64,000 nucleotides of DNA from CAIUPE01 sp037131735 (GTDB lineage Bacteria > Pseudomonadota > Alphaproteobacteria > Rhizobiales > Beijerinckiaceae). The notes below the pieces were generated by a model, which was not told the DNA's origin, did no database searches, and was given only the letters and a program-made list of their open reading frames with translations. This document shows positions 34,221 to 43,011 of this stretch, one piece after another. The translations under genes were made by a program, and so were the position numbers. The DNA lies in assembly GCA_037131735.1 (NCBI GenBank), contig JBAXQM010000001.1, positions 186,001 through 250,000 on the forward strand, in the 5' to 3' direction. Each line of letters opens with the position of its first letter. Position 1 is the stretch's first letter.

Positions 34221-35351
34221 TTAACTCCCAAAGCTCTGTAAACTCCTCGCCATCTCTGCCGATAAGGGCAGATTACGAGCATAGAACCTTTCGATTTGGT
34301 CGACTGAGGTTCCTGCGTTTTTAGCGAGGTTGAAGATATTCACCTGACCTTCACTGAGGATGATACGCATACAGATGGCGGTGTGGCGAAGGGAATAGAT
34401 TGAGTGTTTGAGACCTGTGAAGGGGTCTTTGAGGATATTTGCCCGTTCCATCAGCGCTTTGAATTGGCGTTGGATAATCTTTCCCGCCGTTATCCGATTC
34501 TTGTAGGTGGGCAGGAATATGTAATCTTCGGGTTCGTGGTTCGGAAAGCGTCTCTTTATCCGCTCATAGACTGAAACAGCGGCAGGCATCGTATTCGAGA
34601 CCCTATATCCCGTCTTCCCGTCTCTGATGGTCAGAATGAGGCGTTTGGGATTATCAGCAATGGTGACGTCTCGGTGGCGGATTGAATAGAGTTCTGAGGT
34701 AATGGGTCTCACAAAAGAGTGAGTCACAAAGAGGATGAGGTCATAGAGTTCCTCTGTGACCTCTACCCCTCTGACATCCACCATCATATCCGCCATATCT
34801 TTGGCGGTCTGTTTGACCTTCTCGTAGACATCGTCCGTCTTTGAGACGAGGGGATAGAACCTAAAGAAGGGTCTCGGATTGTCCCTTTGGCGCGAGCGAG
34901 GTGTATCGGGCAGCGTATCGATGACCGCCTCTTCTCGGGCGACTTTAAGGACGTTTCTGAAGGTGGCGAGGATGGTGTTCTTCGTTGAGGAGGAGAGGGT
35001 GGTCTTAAGGGTGTCCAAATAACCCATATATTCCCTAAAATCCCTCGTCGTTATGTCTCTGACGTCCCGTCCTCCAAATCTCCGTAACAGTCCCCAATCC
35101 TCATTTTGGATACACCAATACATCGCTTTGACGTATCCTCTGTTCCTCTCTCCCTTCTTCGCCATATCCTCACCTTGCTTGATGAGTCTCATAGCGTAGG
35201 TTCTGAAGGAAAATTCTCGCTCGACCTGCTTTTCTTGCTTGAGAAGTGTCAGCGCTAAGTCTTTGGCGATCTCTCTCGCCTGAGTGACCAAAGCGGTTCC
35301 CGTTGTTTTAACGAGATACCTCTTCCTCTCCTTATCCCACACCCGCACCAT
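34221..35351 (-). CDS. int: Tyrosine recombinase/integrase of the element
   Basis: 376 aa. A SAM-like core-binding domain at about 60-160 is followed by the catalytic domain: Arg in 'SFVRPITSELYSIRHRD', Lys in 'IRDGKTGYR', 'YSLRHTAICMR' with the second Arg, 'NAGTSVDQIERFYAR' with the Tyr. This is the YSLRHT/GTS subtype, where the usual H/W positions vary. The N terminus seems short: the sequence opens at what is normally the middle of an arm-binding strand. The duplicated 36 bp upstream may explain this. The gene should drive integration at tRNA-Ala. Confidence 0.9.
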   Translation of the reverse strand: MVRVWDKERKRYLVKTTGTALVTQAREIAKDLALTLLKQEKQVEREFSFRTYAMRLIKQGEDMAKKGERNRGYVKAMYWCIQNEDWGLLRRFGGRDVRDITTRDFREYMGYLDTLKTTLSSSTKNTILATFRNVLKVAREEAVIDTLPDTPRSRQRDNPRPFFRFYPLVSKTDDVYEKVKQTAKDMADMMVDVRGVEVTEELYDLILFVTHSFVRPITSELYSIRHRDVTIADNPKRLILTIRDGKTGYRVSNTMPAAVSVYERIKRRFPNHEPEDYIFLPTYKNRITAGKIIQRQFKALMERANILKDPFTGLKHSIYSLRHTAICMRIILSEGQVNIFNLAKNAGTSVDQIERFYARNLPLSAEMARSLQSFGS

Positions 35352-35439
35352 CCAATTGGGCGATTGGGAAACCGAGCTGAGTCAAAGCCAGCTTTGGCAC
35401 GGGCACACCCGCACCATCCAATTGGGCGATTGGGAAACC
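35338..35439. repeat. 36-bp direct repeat over the integrase start
   Basis: CACACCCGCACCATCCAATT... occurs at 35338-35373 and 35404-35439, identical over 36 bases and 66 bp apart. The copy nearer the gene contains the integrase ATG. The outer copy also carries ATG GTG CGG GTG in the same frame, but a TGA stops it after 11 codons. An AAAGC-CA-GCTTT palindrome lies between. Confidence 0.85.
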
Positions 35440-35581
35440 CGATATATCGTCACACCTCTATAAAGGCGGATGGATTTGAGGTCGGAATTTTGCGGATTTG
35501 ATTTCATTCTAAAAAATTAAAATGAATTTCCGAAAATATCTATGTTCCAAATTCGGTAAATATACCAAAAAATTTATCGAC

Positions 35582-38518
35582 TTAAAGGTTATCGGTCAAA
35601 CGCTTCAACGCTTCAATTTGGGTCTGAAGCATTCTTGTATTCCCGTTGTAGATTTGCTGCGCAGCAATCATCGCCATCAGTTCGTTAGTGATGTCAACAT
35701 TTGCCTGCTCGAGCGTACCAGCCATAATATTACCGCCACCTTTTTCGCCAGCATTTGAAATTTTAGCTGTACCGCTTGCACCCGTTTGAGCGAATGCAAC
35801 ATTGCCCAGCGGTTTTAGCCCAGCGTCAGACGCAAAGGTAGCAATCGAAATGCGATAAAGGTCAACACTCGGACCACCACCATAAGTTGCCGACACGATA
35901 CCCTTATTATTAATTGAAACGGCTTGAAGGGGCTGGTTGGAAACAGGATCAGCTGACGGTATGCGAACTGCTTTATTCGCTTTCCCCGTCTTAATATCTG
36001 TACCCATCAGTTTGAAGCCTGATGGATTAACAACATAGCCATCCTTATCGACGCCGAAATTACCCGCACGGGAATAGACAAGTTGCGGTACAATTTCAGC
36101 TTTTGGGGGCGTGTCAGTGAACGCAATATTCGACAATCCCCAATGATCATAGGGAGCGCCACTTGATTGAGGTTGTTGAAACTTAATTCTCGTAGTTTTG
36201 GTCTTCGCTTCAGCAGGCAGAGTAATGCTCTGTGAAGACCAATTATCTAATGACTGGTCATCGTAACCAAAAGTCCTAAGATTTTTTAAGGTGAGACCAT
36301 TATCGATAGAGTACAAAATGGAAAGTCCTTCGGGCGAACCATTAGGATAGTCGCCTCCATTTGATCCATTACCTCTAATGAGATCAAATGTGATCGAATC
36401 CTTTAGAGATAAGTCGACTGAATTATAAGTCAGATTTCGCTCACCTGCATCACCGTCCGTGCCAAATACGATATACGAATCCTTTACGCCAAATCCATCA
36501 TTCGTTGTCGAAGCGCTACCTTTAACTGTTTGAAAGACATTACGGGATGTTCCATTAAGAGTACCCGACATCCAATTTTTAATGGTTCCCGTAATTGCTG
36601 CGCTTGTTGAGGGTTCACTGACGTCAGCATCATTAAACGTAATATTTGCTAGCCCCCAATGATCATAATTAGCTCCGCTTGATAGAGCTTGTCTAAACCT
36701 AATTATTGTTGATGCCGTTTGAGCTTCAGCTGGAAGATTAACTGTCTTTGTATTCCAGCTATTCAGATTAGAATCAGCGACTGAATAATTATCAATAGAA
36801 GTAAACGTATTGCCATCTATCGAATATTCGAGTGTCAAACCTTCACCAACATCTGGTGATTGACCTCCGTTTGAGTCATTGCCCTTAATTATATCAAATG
36901 AAATGGAGCTCTTAGAACGCAGATCTAAGGAATTATATTTAAGATAGCGTTCGCCTTCCAATCCGTCACCACCAAATGAAATATAGTCTGTTTTACCAGA
37001 AAATCCATCCAAAAATGATAAACCAGTACCAGATGTTTTTGAATATACGTTTTTTGAAGATCCAACGAGTGAACCATCTTGCCAATTATTGAGAATACCA
37101 GCCGTATTTGCGCTTGGTGCGGGCTCAACAGGAACGAAATCTATATTTGAAATACCCCATAGATTGGTCGAAGCTGCACCAGAATAGATTTCCTGGCTGA
37201 ACTTAATAATCGTATTAGAAGTACGTGCTTCGCTTGGAATATCTAAAGTCACGCCGTACCAATTATCAAACGAAGTATTGGTATTAGAAAGAGTAGTAAG
37301 CTCAGTTGGATAGGGAGATTGTGTGGTTATTTCTTTAAAGGTAGTGCCACCATCTATCGAATAAAAGACACCAAATTCCTCACCAGCATTTTGTGGTGTG
37401 GTTCCGCCATTGAGATTGTTACCTCTAATTGCGTCGAATTTCAGTTGGGATATATTTGTCAAATCTTGTGGCTGAAAAACAATATTTCTCTGTTTAGTAT
37501 GATCAGTTGCCTCATTCTCCTTTCCAAATGAAATATATTGATATCGTCCGCTAAAACCATCGGACGAGGAATCGTAAAGTCCGTTTATTCCGTTTGGGTT
37601 AGTGAAACTTGAGGGATTAACAAATCCGTAGCCTACATTCTTTAATTCTACATATTCCTTTTGGGCAGCATTATAAGCTGTTACCCAATCAAAAGCTTGG
37701 CGATTATCTGTTGTTTCAAAATTTGGAAGGTTTTGGATAAAAGGGGAGCGAGTAGGTGTGTACTGATCTGGTGTTAATCTGTTATCACCAGCCATCAATT
37801 GGCTCTGCCAATATGGCGGTGTAGTTTCCGCAATAATATTTTTTCCGTTGACGTCTAAAGAATATCCATATGACCAGGCGGTATAAACATTGCCAAATTC
37901 TAATTTTAATTGACTGCCAGACTTATCAATGGTGAGACCGAGTTCATTTAATGTTGTAAGGTCGTAAACTTTGTCATCAAGTGGTATGCCAGAATTATAT
38001 AAACGTTCTTTTGCGCCGTTAATTGTAACGTCAACAAGATCATCATTATTAAAGAGTCGCAATTTAACTGTAGTTTGATTTTGACTAATTGAAGGTTCAG
38101 GTAAGCCGTTCCCACTGAATGGTGGAATGATTGCTGGCGGCGGCGGAGGAAGTTTATTTGCCGAAATATTCAATCCCTGACCGTTAAACGGTGGAATAGT
38201 CGCTGGGATTTGAGGGACTAGAGGTTCAGCGGGAAGGTTGGTGCTGAGCACGAAATAGCCCTGACCATCGATGGCGAGGTCGGTTACCTTTGAGGTTGAT
38301 TTCAGGGCGCCCTGAGTTGTATCTCGCACTACCGATTGTGTCGTAATACCCATACCCACTGCGGTCTTTGGGTTCGAACTCGGGTCGTTCGAAAAGATGT
38401 CGCCAAAATTGGAATATGACCGCTTGAACCCTACGGTCGAAGCGTTGGCGAGATTATTCGAAAGAACGTTCAGTTCCTTCTGAACGGCATTTAGACCCGT
38501 TTGCGTAACAGACAGCAT
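35582..38518 (-). CDS. Flagellar hook/basal-body-type protein with three inserted repeat domains
   Basis: 978 aa. Residues 1-92 are a normal FlgE/F/G N terminus ('LSNNLANASTVGFKRSYSNF', 'IDGQGYFVLS'). Residues 813-978 are the normal C-terminal part ('VYSRAGNFGVDKDGYVVN', 'TLEQANVDITNELMAMIAAQ'). Between them are about 720 extra residues splitting the 'GYFVLS...VYSRAG' hairpin: a proline-rich piece, then three repeats at about 296-462, 475-628 and 645-800. Each repeat ends in a 'DHWGLSNIAF'-like strand reminiscent of reelin/jelly-roll modules. It lies inside attR with no other flagellar gene in the window. Confidence 0.82.
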   Translation of the reverse strand: MLSVTQTGLNAVQKELNVLSNNLANASTVGFKRSYSNFGDIFSNDPSSNPKTAVGMGITTQSVVRDTTQGALKSTSKVTDLAIDGQGYFVLSTNLPAEPLVPQIPATIPPFNGQGLNISANKLPPPPPAIIPPFSGNGLPEPSISQNQTTVKLRLFNNDDLVDVTINGAKERLYNSGIPLDDKVYDLTTLNELGLTIDKSGSQLKLEFGNVYTAWSYGYSLDVNGKNIIAETTPPYWQSQLMAGDNRLTPDQYTPTRSPFIQNLPNFETTDNRQAFDWVTAYNAAQKEYVELKNVGYGFVNPSSFTNPNGINGLYDSSSDGFSGRYQYISFGKENEATDHTKQRNIVFQPQDLTNISQLKFDAIRGNNLNGGTTPQNAGEEFGVFYSIDGGTTFKEITTQSPYPTELTTLSNTNTSFDNWYGVTLDIPSEARTSNTIIKFSQEIYSGAASTNLWGISNIDFVPVEPAPSANTAGILNNWQDGSLVGSSKNVYSKTSGTGLSFLDGFSGKTDYISFGGDGLEGERYLKYNSLDLRSKSSISFDIIKGNDSNGGQSPDVGEGLTLEYSIDGNTFTSIDNYSVADSNLNSWNTKTVNLPAEAQTASTIIRFRQALSSGANYDHWGLANITFNDADVSEPSTSAAITGTIKNWMSGTLNGTSRNVFQTVKGSASTTNDGFGVKDSYIVFGTDGDAGERNLTYNSVDLSLKDSITFDLIRGNGSNGGDYPNGSPEGLSILYSIDNGLTLKNLRTFGYDDQSLDNWSSQSITLPAEAKTKTTRIKFQQPQSSGAPYDHWGLSNIAFTDTPPKAEIVPQLVYSRAGNFGVDKDGYVVNPSGFKLMGTDIKTGKANKAVRIPSADPVSNQPLQAVSINNKGIVSATYGGGPSVDLYRISIATFASDAGLKPLGNVAFAQTGASGTAKISNAGEKGGGNIMAGTLEQANVDITNELMAMIAAQQIYNGNTRMLQTQIEALKRLTDNL

Positions 38519-38743
38519 AGCGACGCTCTATTTGGCGATGATTTCCTCAAAAAGCATATTTAGCAAAATAAATGCCAATCAGAAGAACGACTAAAATATT
38601 GATATTGTTGATTATTTTCCACATCTGTAATTTTGGGTGGTATATAGGTTAAGTTGAACCGTCATTCCCTAAATCAGATAAAAGTTAGACAGCCGAGTTA
38701 TAATTCATACCCTAAACCATTGATTTTATTCACGTCACCAATA
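38519..38743. other. Gene-free region between hook-like gene and attR
   Basis: 225 AT-rich bases upstream of the hook-like gene. Its promoter should be here, but I see no clear -10/-35 pair. Right arm-type integrase sites would also lie here; only a weak GAGTTATAATTC resembles the left decamer. Confidence 0.4.
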
Positions 38744-38789
38744 AATGGCATTCAAGAGGTCGGCGGTTCGATTCCGCCTGGCTCCACCA
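38744..38789 (+). repeat. attR: 46-bp direct repeat, right copy
   Basis: Exact copy of tRNA-Ala 3' part, from within the anticodon arm to CCA, without the 5' half of the tRNA. It marks the right end of the element. Confidence 0.93.
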
Positions 38790-38866
38790 TTTTTCTAACT
38801 AAATCAGTGTGTTAGAGAGATACTCGGTCGGGTTGATACAAATCGTCTTTAAACCGATCTTAAAAT

Positions 38867-39640
38867 TCATCCAAGTTCCTTCGATGACGCATCCCAAACG
38901 TGATCGCAAAACCTGCATTTAGAAAATGTCTTCTTGTGCTTTACGGGAATTGTACCAGAAACGGTTTCATATCGAACCTCCCGGCTATATCCGGTCAAAC
39001 GACCCATTGAATCAAAATGTTCGATTCTCGGCGTATCAATCTCACGTTGATAGGAATAATGTTTCTTTCCGTAATCGTAAATCTTCTCAATCTTCTCTTT
39101 CGCAGAAGGTCTTAGACAATTTGGACAGTAAGCGTCTAAAGCGGTAATCCACTTTTTATATGTTGCATTAAATAGAATGTTTCCACCAAAAAAAGAAACA
39201 ATGCTAAAAATGTAAAAATAGAAAACATATTTCTGCTCAAAGGGCAGAAAAATACTACAGTCCAAGCCGCTGGTACCATAGGTCGTTTTGGTTTCAAAAA
39301 GGGTAAAGGCAGTCACCCAGCATAATGGAAATCCTATAAGTCGATTAATCCACGTAATTTCATTCGAAAACAAATTATAAAAAGCAATAAACGGTAAAAC
39401 GATATACCCAATAGTAAATAGATTTACGATTTTTACTAATCTAATCAAAAATTTCCAAATTCCATTTTGGACACTTTTCCCTTCGATCAACAATATTATG
39501 CTGGAAAAATTACCATCGCTCGGAATCTCTAGTCTCTTTGCTTCATCTTTCCATTCACAATTAAGTAATTCAATATTTAAGTTAGAATGAATGGCACCCT
39601 TCTTCAACTTGATATCGAAATCAACAGTTTCATTACTCAT
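38867..39640 (-). CDS. Membrane protein with two CxxC zinc-knuckle motifs
   Basis: 257 aa from ATG 39640; the frame begins at 39652. A soluble N-terminal part of about 75 residues is followed by three or four membrane helices ('LFTIGYIVLPFIAFYNLF', 'LIGFPLCWVTAFTLF', 'YVFYFYIFSIVSFFGGNILF'). A cytoplasmic tail has 'CPNCLR' and 'CRFCDHVW', which could bind one zinc. No family recognised. It lies 77 bases beyond attR, so it is outside the element as defined, though it is similarly AT-rich. Confidence 0.65.
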   Translation of the reverse strand: MSNETVDFDIKLKKGAIHSNLNIELLNCEWKDEAKRLEIPSDGNFSSIILLIEGKSVQNGIWKFLIRLVKIVNLFTIGYIVLPFIAFYNLFSNEITWINRLIGFPLCWVTAFTLFETKTTYGTSGLDCSIFLPFEQKYVFYFYIFSIVSFFGGNILFNATYKKWITALDAYCPNCLRPSAKEKIEKIYDYGKKHYSYQREIDTPRIEHFDSMGRLTGYSREVRYETVSGTIPVKHKKTFSKCRFCDHVWDASSKELG

Positions 39641-39788
39641 ACAATAACTCACGCCATTTATTGTTAAGCCTACTTGCGATGTTAAATCGTCAAAGACAAA
39701 TCACAACTGTAAACCGCAAAACAATATTCATCTTATATTCAAAGGACGACAACAATTTCCATATAGCAACCTAAGGAATTCTAACGAT

Positions 39789-40151
39789 TTAACTACAAGG
39801 CAAAGCATTTTGAAGAGCGAAGGGCATAACCAGTATAATTGTATGATCTTCCATATCAGGCCGTAAGTTCCTAATATAGTTATCAAAGATGTTTAAAATG
39901 ACGCTCCCACTGATCGGCAGTTTAGGACGCGGACAAACAATAGGCCGATTACCCAATTGGGCCTGCCCCCAAACTGAACCAAAAACATAACCAAGCCCAA
40001 TTCCCATAACGAGATATTGGGCCGCAACACGTGTTGATGGATCTTGAACAAATTTACGATAGGATCTTACCGTGACGCCCTCTGTTTCGTCGGCATAGGA
40101 ATTAAGCGATGACATTATGATAAAACAAAATGCAAGTAACAGTCTCATCAA
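39789..40151 (-). CDS. Small secreted protein, Rap1a/Tai-like
   Basis: 120 aa with a signal peptide ('RLLLAFCFIIMSSLNSYA'). The mature part has a Gly-rich helix ('YLVMGIGLGYVFGSVWG'), one 'VCPRPKLP' Cys and a C-terminal 'ALPCS', the two-cysteine plan of Rap1a/Tai immunity-like proteins. That family includes T6SS immunity proteins, but many members have no known role and no T6SS gene is seen here. Confidence 0.5.
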   Translation of the reverse strand: MMRLLLAFCFIIMSSLNSYADETEGVTVRSYRKFVQDPSTRVAAQYLVMGIGLGYVFGSVWGQAQLGNRPIVCPRPKLPISGSVILNIFDNYIRNLRPDMEDHTIILVMPFALQNALPCS

Positions 40152-40223
40152 AAAAATCCTTGATTAAAGAGAGGTAAGTTATCCAAATAGTAGTTCATGA
40201 AAGCTTCGGACCGTTGCGAATCT

Positions 40224-40742
40224 TTAGCGACTGCAAAGAGGCAATAACTTCTGTCTTATCAACGAATAATTTTCTGAATTTTCTTCCCATTTTAGAGGTA
40301 TGGCTAGCGTATCAATATAGTCTTTGCCCATCGCGTTGTTATTCGACGGCTTTTTATTTGAACGCTTATTGGCATAAAATGAATAGCTCAAAGCTTGAGA
40401 GCGATCTTGCTCACAGTGAAAATAAACAAGACCCTCGACTGATTTGACGATTTTACCATTTCTGACTTGTTTGGTCTTTGGTTCGAACAGAAGATTTACA
40501 CTGACCGCACTAACATATCCGGATTTGCTGCCTTTATCTTCCAGTTCCTGGTATAGTGGTGTGATTAAACCTCCGCCAAATTCGGTCCACTCAATAAAGT
40601 AGGTGCCATCTTCTGTATCAAGAAGTTGTTTGTAATATTCGCTATTTGCATTTGCTGAATTAGCGCCTGTTAACAATGATAAGAAAATGCCCACCAAATA
40701 AATGGAATGATTTTTCTTAGCCGCGATTTTAAATGAAGACAT
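40224..40742 (-). CDS. Secreted surface-adhesin E-like protein
   Basis: 172 aa. Signal peptide 'SIYLVGIFLSLLTGANSANA'. The mature part has 'SVNLLFEPKTKQV', 'VYFHCEQDRSQALSYSFYA' and a final 'LLPLCSR'. These are the C..(R)..Y and terminal-Cys pattern of the 'surface-adhesin protein E' type domain. The function of this domain is poorly defined. Shares the same domain plan with the 40807 gene. Confidence 0.5.
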   Translation of the reverse strand: MSSFKIAAKKNHSIYLVGIFLSLLTGANSANANSEYYKQLLDTEDGTYFIEWTEFGGGLITPLYQELEDKGSKSGYVSAVSVNLLFEPKTKQVRNGKIVKSVEGLVYFHCEQDRSQALSYSFYANKRSNKKPSNNNAMGKDYIDTLAIPLKWEENSENYSLIRQKLLPLCSR

Positions 40743-40806
40743 AAATAATACTCAACAAATCAGAGACGACTCAAAAAGAAATTACATAATCGGACGTTAA
40801 ACTCAC

Positions 40807-41148
40807 TCAATCACAAATCTTATTCCTTAATAACATATCATCTTTCTTGATAATTGAGCGCCATTCTCCAACAATATCATTTGAATCATAAGTTATTCGC
40901 GTGCTGCCTAAGATCTGGAAAAATTCATATCCAAGCAGTCTATATTGATCTTCCTTACAATTGATTCCTTCAAAAAATTTTCCTGAATTCACCTTTTCGG
41001 GGGAATGAGCATTGGCATCGCAATATGCCATACAACGGAGATCCTTGTATTTATAATAAACCCAAAACCGCACTTCGTTACTTTTTCTGTTTATGTTTTT
41101 TGTATCAAGAAATATGGCTGTATCTTCAGTTTCAGAATTTTTTCCCAA
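40807..41148 (-). CDS. Surface-adhesin E-like domain without signal peptide (possible fragment)
   Basis: 113 aa. It has 'AIFLDTKNINRKSNEVRFWVYYKY', a Cys in 'GINCKEDQYRLLGYEFF' and a final 'RNKICD', the same plan as the 40224 gene. It starts inside the 3' end of the upstream gene (58 bases overlap) in another frame, with no signal peptide of its own. It may be a 5'-truncated gene, or be joined to the upstream frame by a frameshift. Confidence 0.5.
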   Translation of the reverse strand: MGKNSETEDTAIFLDTKNINRKSNEVRFWVYYKYKDLRCMAYCDANAHSPEKVNSGKFFEGINCKEDQYRLLGYEFFQILGSTRITYDSNDIVGEWRSIIKKDDMLLRNKICD

Positions 41149-42140
41149 AGCACATCGGGTTCAATTGAAGCAATTTTTGCTGCAACCTCTTTTGCGTTTA
41201 TGCACGGGATCCAATATTCATCGGCTTTGTCGAAATACCCAAATGAATAAATTTTTTCGTCTTCAGAGGATGCGTCCCAATATTCGCCCGATTTTGGATT
41301 AAAATAGGCAGCAAATCTTTGTGCCCCATTGGATGGGGGATAACATTTTTTCTCGACGGCGGAACCGAGTTTGGAGAATATTTCGTTTGGTGTGTTATCA
41401 CAGCCAAAACCGGATATTTTGTTTTTGGGACTATCTCCAGAATTATTGCATTGAAATGATATTTTATGAATCGGGAAAGTCTCATCAACGGTGCGATAGC
41501 GTATTTCGGTATATGCATTGAGATAACTGCGACCCGAATATCCGCCGAAATTATTCTTTAAAGCTATCTTGGCATTTTGGTTGATACGGATCTTCAGAAT
41601 GTCGTCGAGGGAAAACTCTTTAAGACAATCAAAATATTTTTCTGAAAAATTTGACGCAATTCCAAATGAAAAGATATCTCCATTTGTTGTGTTAATGGAC
41701 CAAAATTGATTTGTTTCTTGATTATAGTAGATATTGGGCTTGCTGAAGTCGTCCCAACTCATGGGCTCGTCAGTAGCGCGGCGTGGGAGAATTGCATTTC
41801 CAAATCGATTTAAAATATCTGTAACTTTGTTTTTGCACGATATTCCATTTAATTGATCTTTATCACTTGCATTTGAGCAATTGAGCTGAATTTGAATAAT
41901 TGGGTGACCTTTCTGATTGAAGTCACCTGTCAGAAAATACTTGTTTTTATATTCGTACCACGCCCGGTCTTCATCCACTTTGAAGCCGAGAGCATCCGCT
42001 CTGGTGCCGAGTTTGACCCCCCCGAATACGGTTTGCTTTGCCTCTTGAGCCTTTGCCGGCTGACCGGGAATTTGCATAGAGCCAAAAACGGCCAAAGCAA
42101 CGAGCAGCAAAATACGCAACATGGGTCCCACCAAACGCAT
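41091..42140 (-). CDS. Secreted hypothetical protein with internal duplication
   Basis: 349 aa with a signal peptide ('MLRILLLVALAVFGSMQIPG' region). Two related halves are visible: 'IQLNCSNAS..LNGISCKNKVTDILNRFGNAI' and 'ISFQCNNSG..KISGFGCDNTPNEIFSKLGSAV', each followed by a Tyr/Phe strand ending 'IFSFGI' or 'IYSFGY'. The cysteines are paired within halves. ATG 42140 or 42122. No family recognised. Its last 19 codons overlap the adhesin-E-like frame. Confidence 0.6.
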   Translation of the reverse strand: MRLVGPMLRILLLVALAVFGSMQIPGQPAKAQEAKQTVFGGVKLGTRADALGFKVDEDRAWYEYKNKYFLTGDFNQKGHPIIQIQLNCSNASDKDQLNGISCKNKVTDILNRFGNAILPRRATDEPMSWDDFSKPNIYYNQETNQFWSINTTNGDIFSFGIASNFSEKYFDCLKEFSLDDILKIRINQNAKIALKNNFGGYSGRSYLNAYTEIRYRTVDETFPIHKISFQCNNSGDSPKNKISGFGCDNTPNEIFSKLGSAVEKKCYPPSNGAQRFAAYFNPKSGEYWDASSEDEKIYSFGYFDKADEYWIPCINAKEVAAKIASIEPDVLWEKILKLKIQPYFLIQKT

Positions 42141-42396
42141 CTGACATTATCCAATGAGGCATACGGGGCGCGGAGGGGATTCAGATCGTATAGGGGGACC
42201 GCCACGGGAGGTTTAATTCCCCTGGCCTTACTGATGCGACATTATGACACATCTAGATGAACCACCGGCCGCCGTTCTGAACCTGCGTTAACCTGTCTCG
42301 CGACTATTCGCCCTGTCCCGCCGCTTTTTCGTTTTCTCAACCCGCGGGTTGTGCTTGAATTGAGACAGAGGTTTTTTCGAGTTTGGAGTAGAGGAC

Positions 42397-42942
42397 GTGG
42401 CGACCAAGAAGAAGACGGCTCTTCCGTCTGTGAAGGCTAAATTGGCCCCGCTTGTCAAAAAAGCGGCGGCAAAGGCCGGTTCAAAGTCAAAAAATCTCGA
42501 AACAAAGGCCGCCTCAGCCTCTGCTAAGGCATCGGCTAAGGCAAAAGCGCCGGCGGCTGCCAAATCCGCGCCCTCCCGAAACCCTGCCGCCAAGGCGAAG
42601 GCCACGGCACCGACCAAGACCGATCTGAAGGCCAAACCTACTACCGTAGTGGCGTCGAAGGCCAAGGCGTCCGCCAAAGCGGCAGCTCCGGCCAAGGCTG
42701 CCGCTCCTGTCAAAGAGGTGGCAAAGACCAGGTCCGTTGCTCCGGTCAAAGTAAACCAGCCACGCAGAGAGGCGGCCGCCGAGAAGGTGAAGAAAGAGAC
42801 CTTCCCGGAAATCACGCTCGCCCCCTTCGATTGGTATGCCGCTGCCAAGGAGCGGTTCTCCGTGGCGAGAAAGCGTGAGTCCTTGGGCTATGTGTCAGCT
42901 GAACGGTTCGCGCGTCTGAATGTCGAGGCAGACGAGGCGTAA
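42397..42942 (+). CDS. Lys/Ala-rich histone H1-like DNA-binding protein
   Basis: 181 aa from GTG 42397. Residues 1-130 are almost only Lys, Ala, Pro, Ser and Thr in AKA/KAAAPAK repeats, like bacterial histone H1 homologues. The last 50 residues are ordinary ('EITLAPFDWYAAAKERFSVARKRE'). It may condense DNA or act as a nucleoid protein. Repeats make the length prone to change. Back in core-type composition. Confidence 0.6.
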   Translation: MATKKKTALPSVKAKLAPLVKKAAAKAGSKSKNLETKAASASAKASAKAKAPAAAKSAPSRNPAAKAKATAPTKTDLKAKPTTVVASKAKASAKAAAPAKAAAPVKEVAKTRSVAPVKVNQPRREAAAEKVKKETFPEITLAPFDWYAAAKERFSVARKRESLGYVSAERFARLNVEADEA

Positions 42943-43011
42943 TAGGCCTCAAGCGTACTGATCCCTACAGGACAATTTGGATCCGCCTCTCAATTCGAAC
43001 GTATTGAGATC

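Noticed and set aside
38740..38789. Second tRNA-Ala gene
   Set aside because: Only the 3' part is present; there is no acceptor 5' strand or D-arm, so it is an attachment repeat.
42288..42848. 186-codon Ala-rich frame opposite the histone-like gene
   Set aside because: Antisense shadow of the Lys/Ala repeats; the plus-strand frame has the start, ribosome-binding site and meaningful C terminus.
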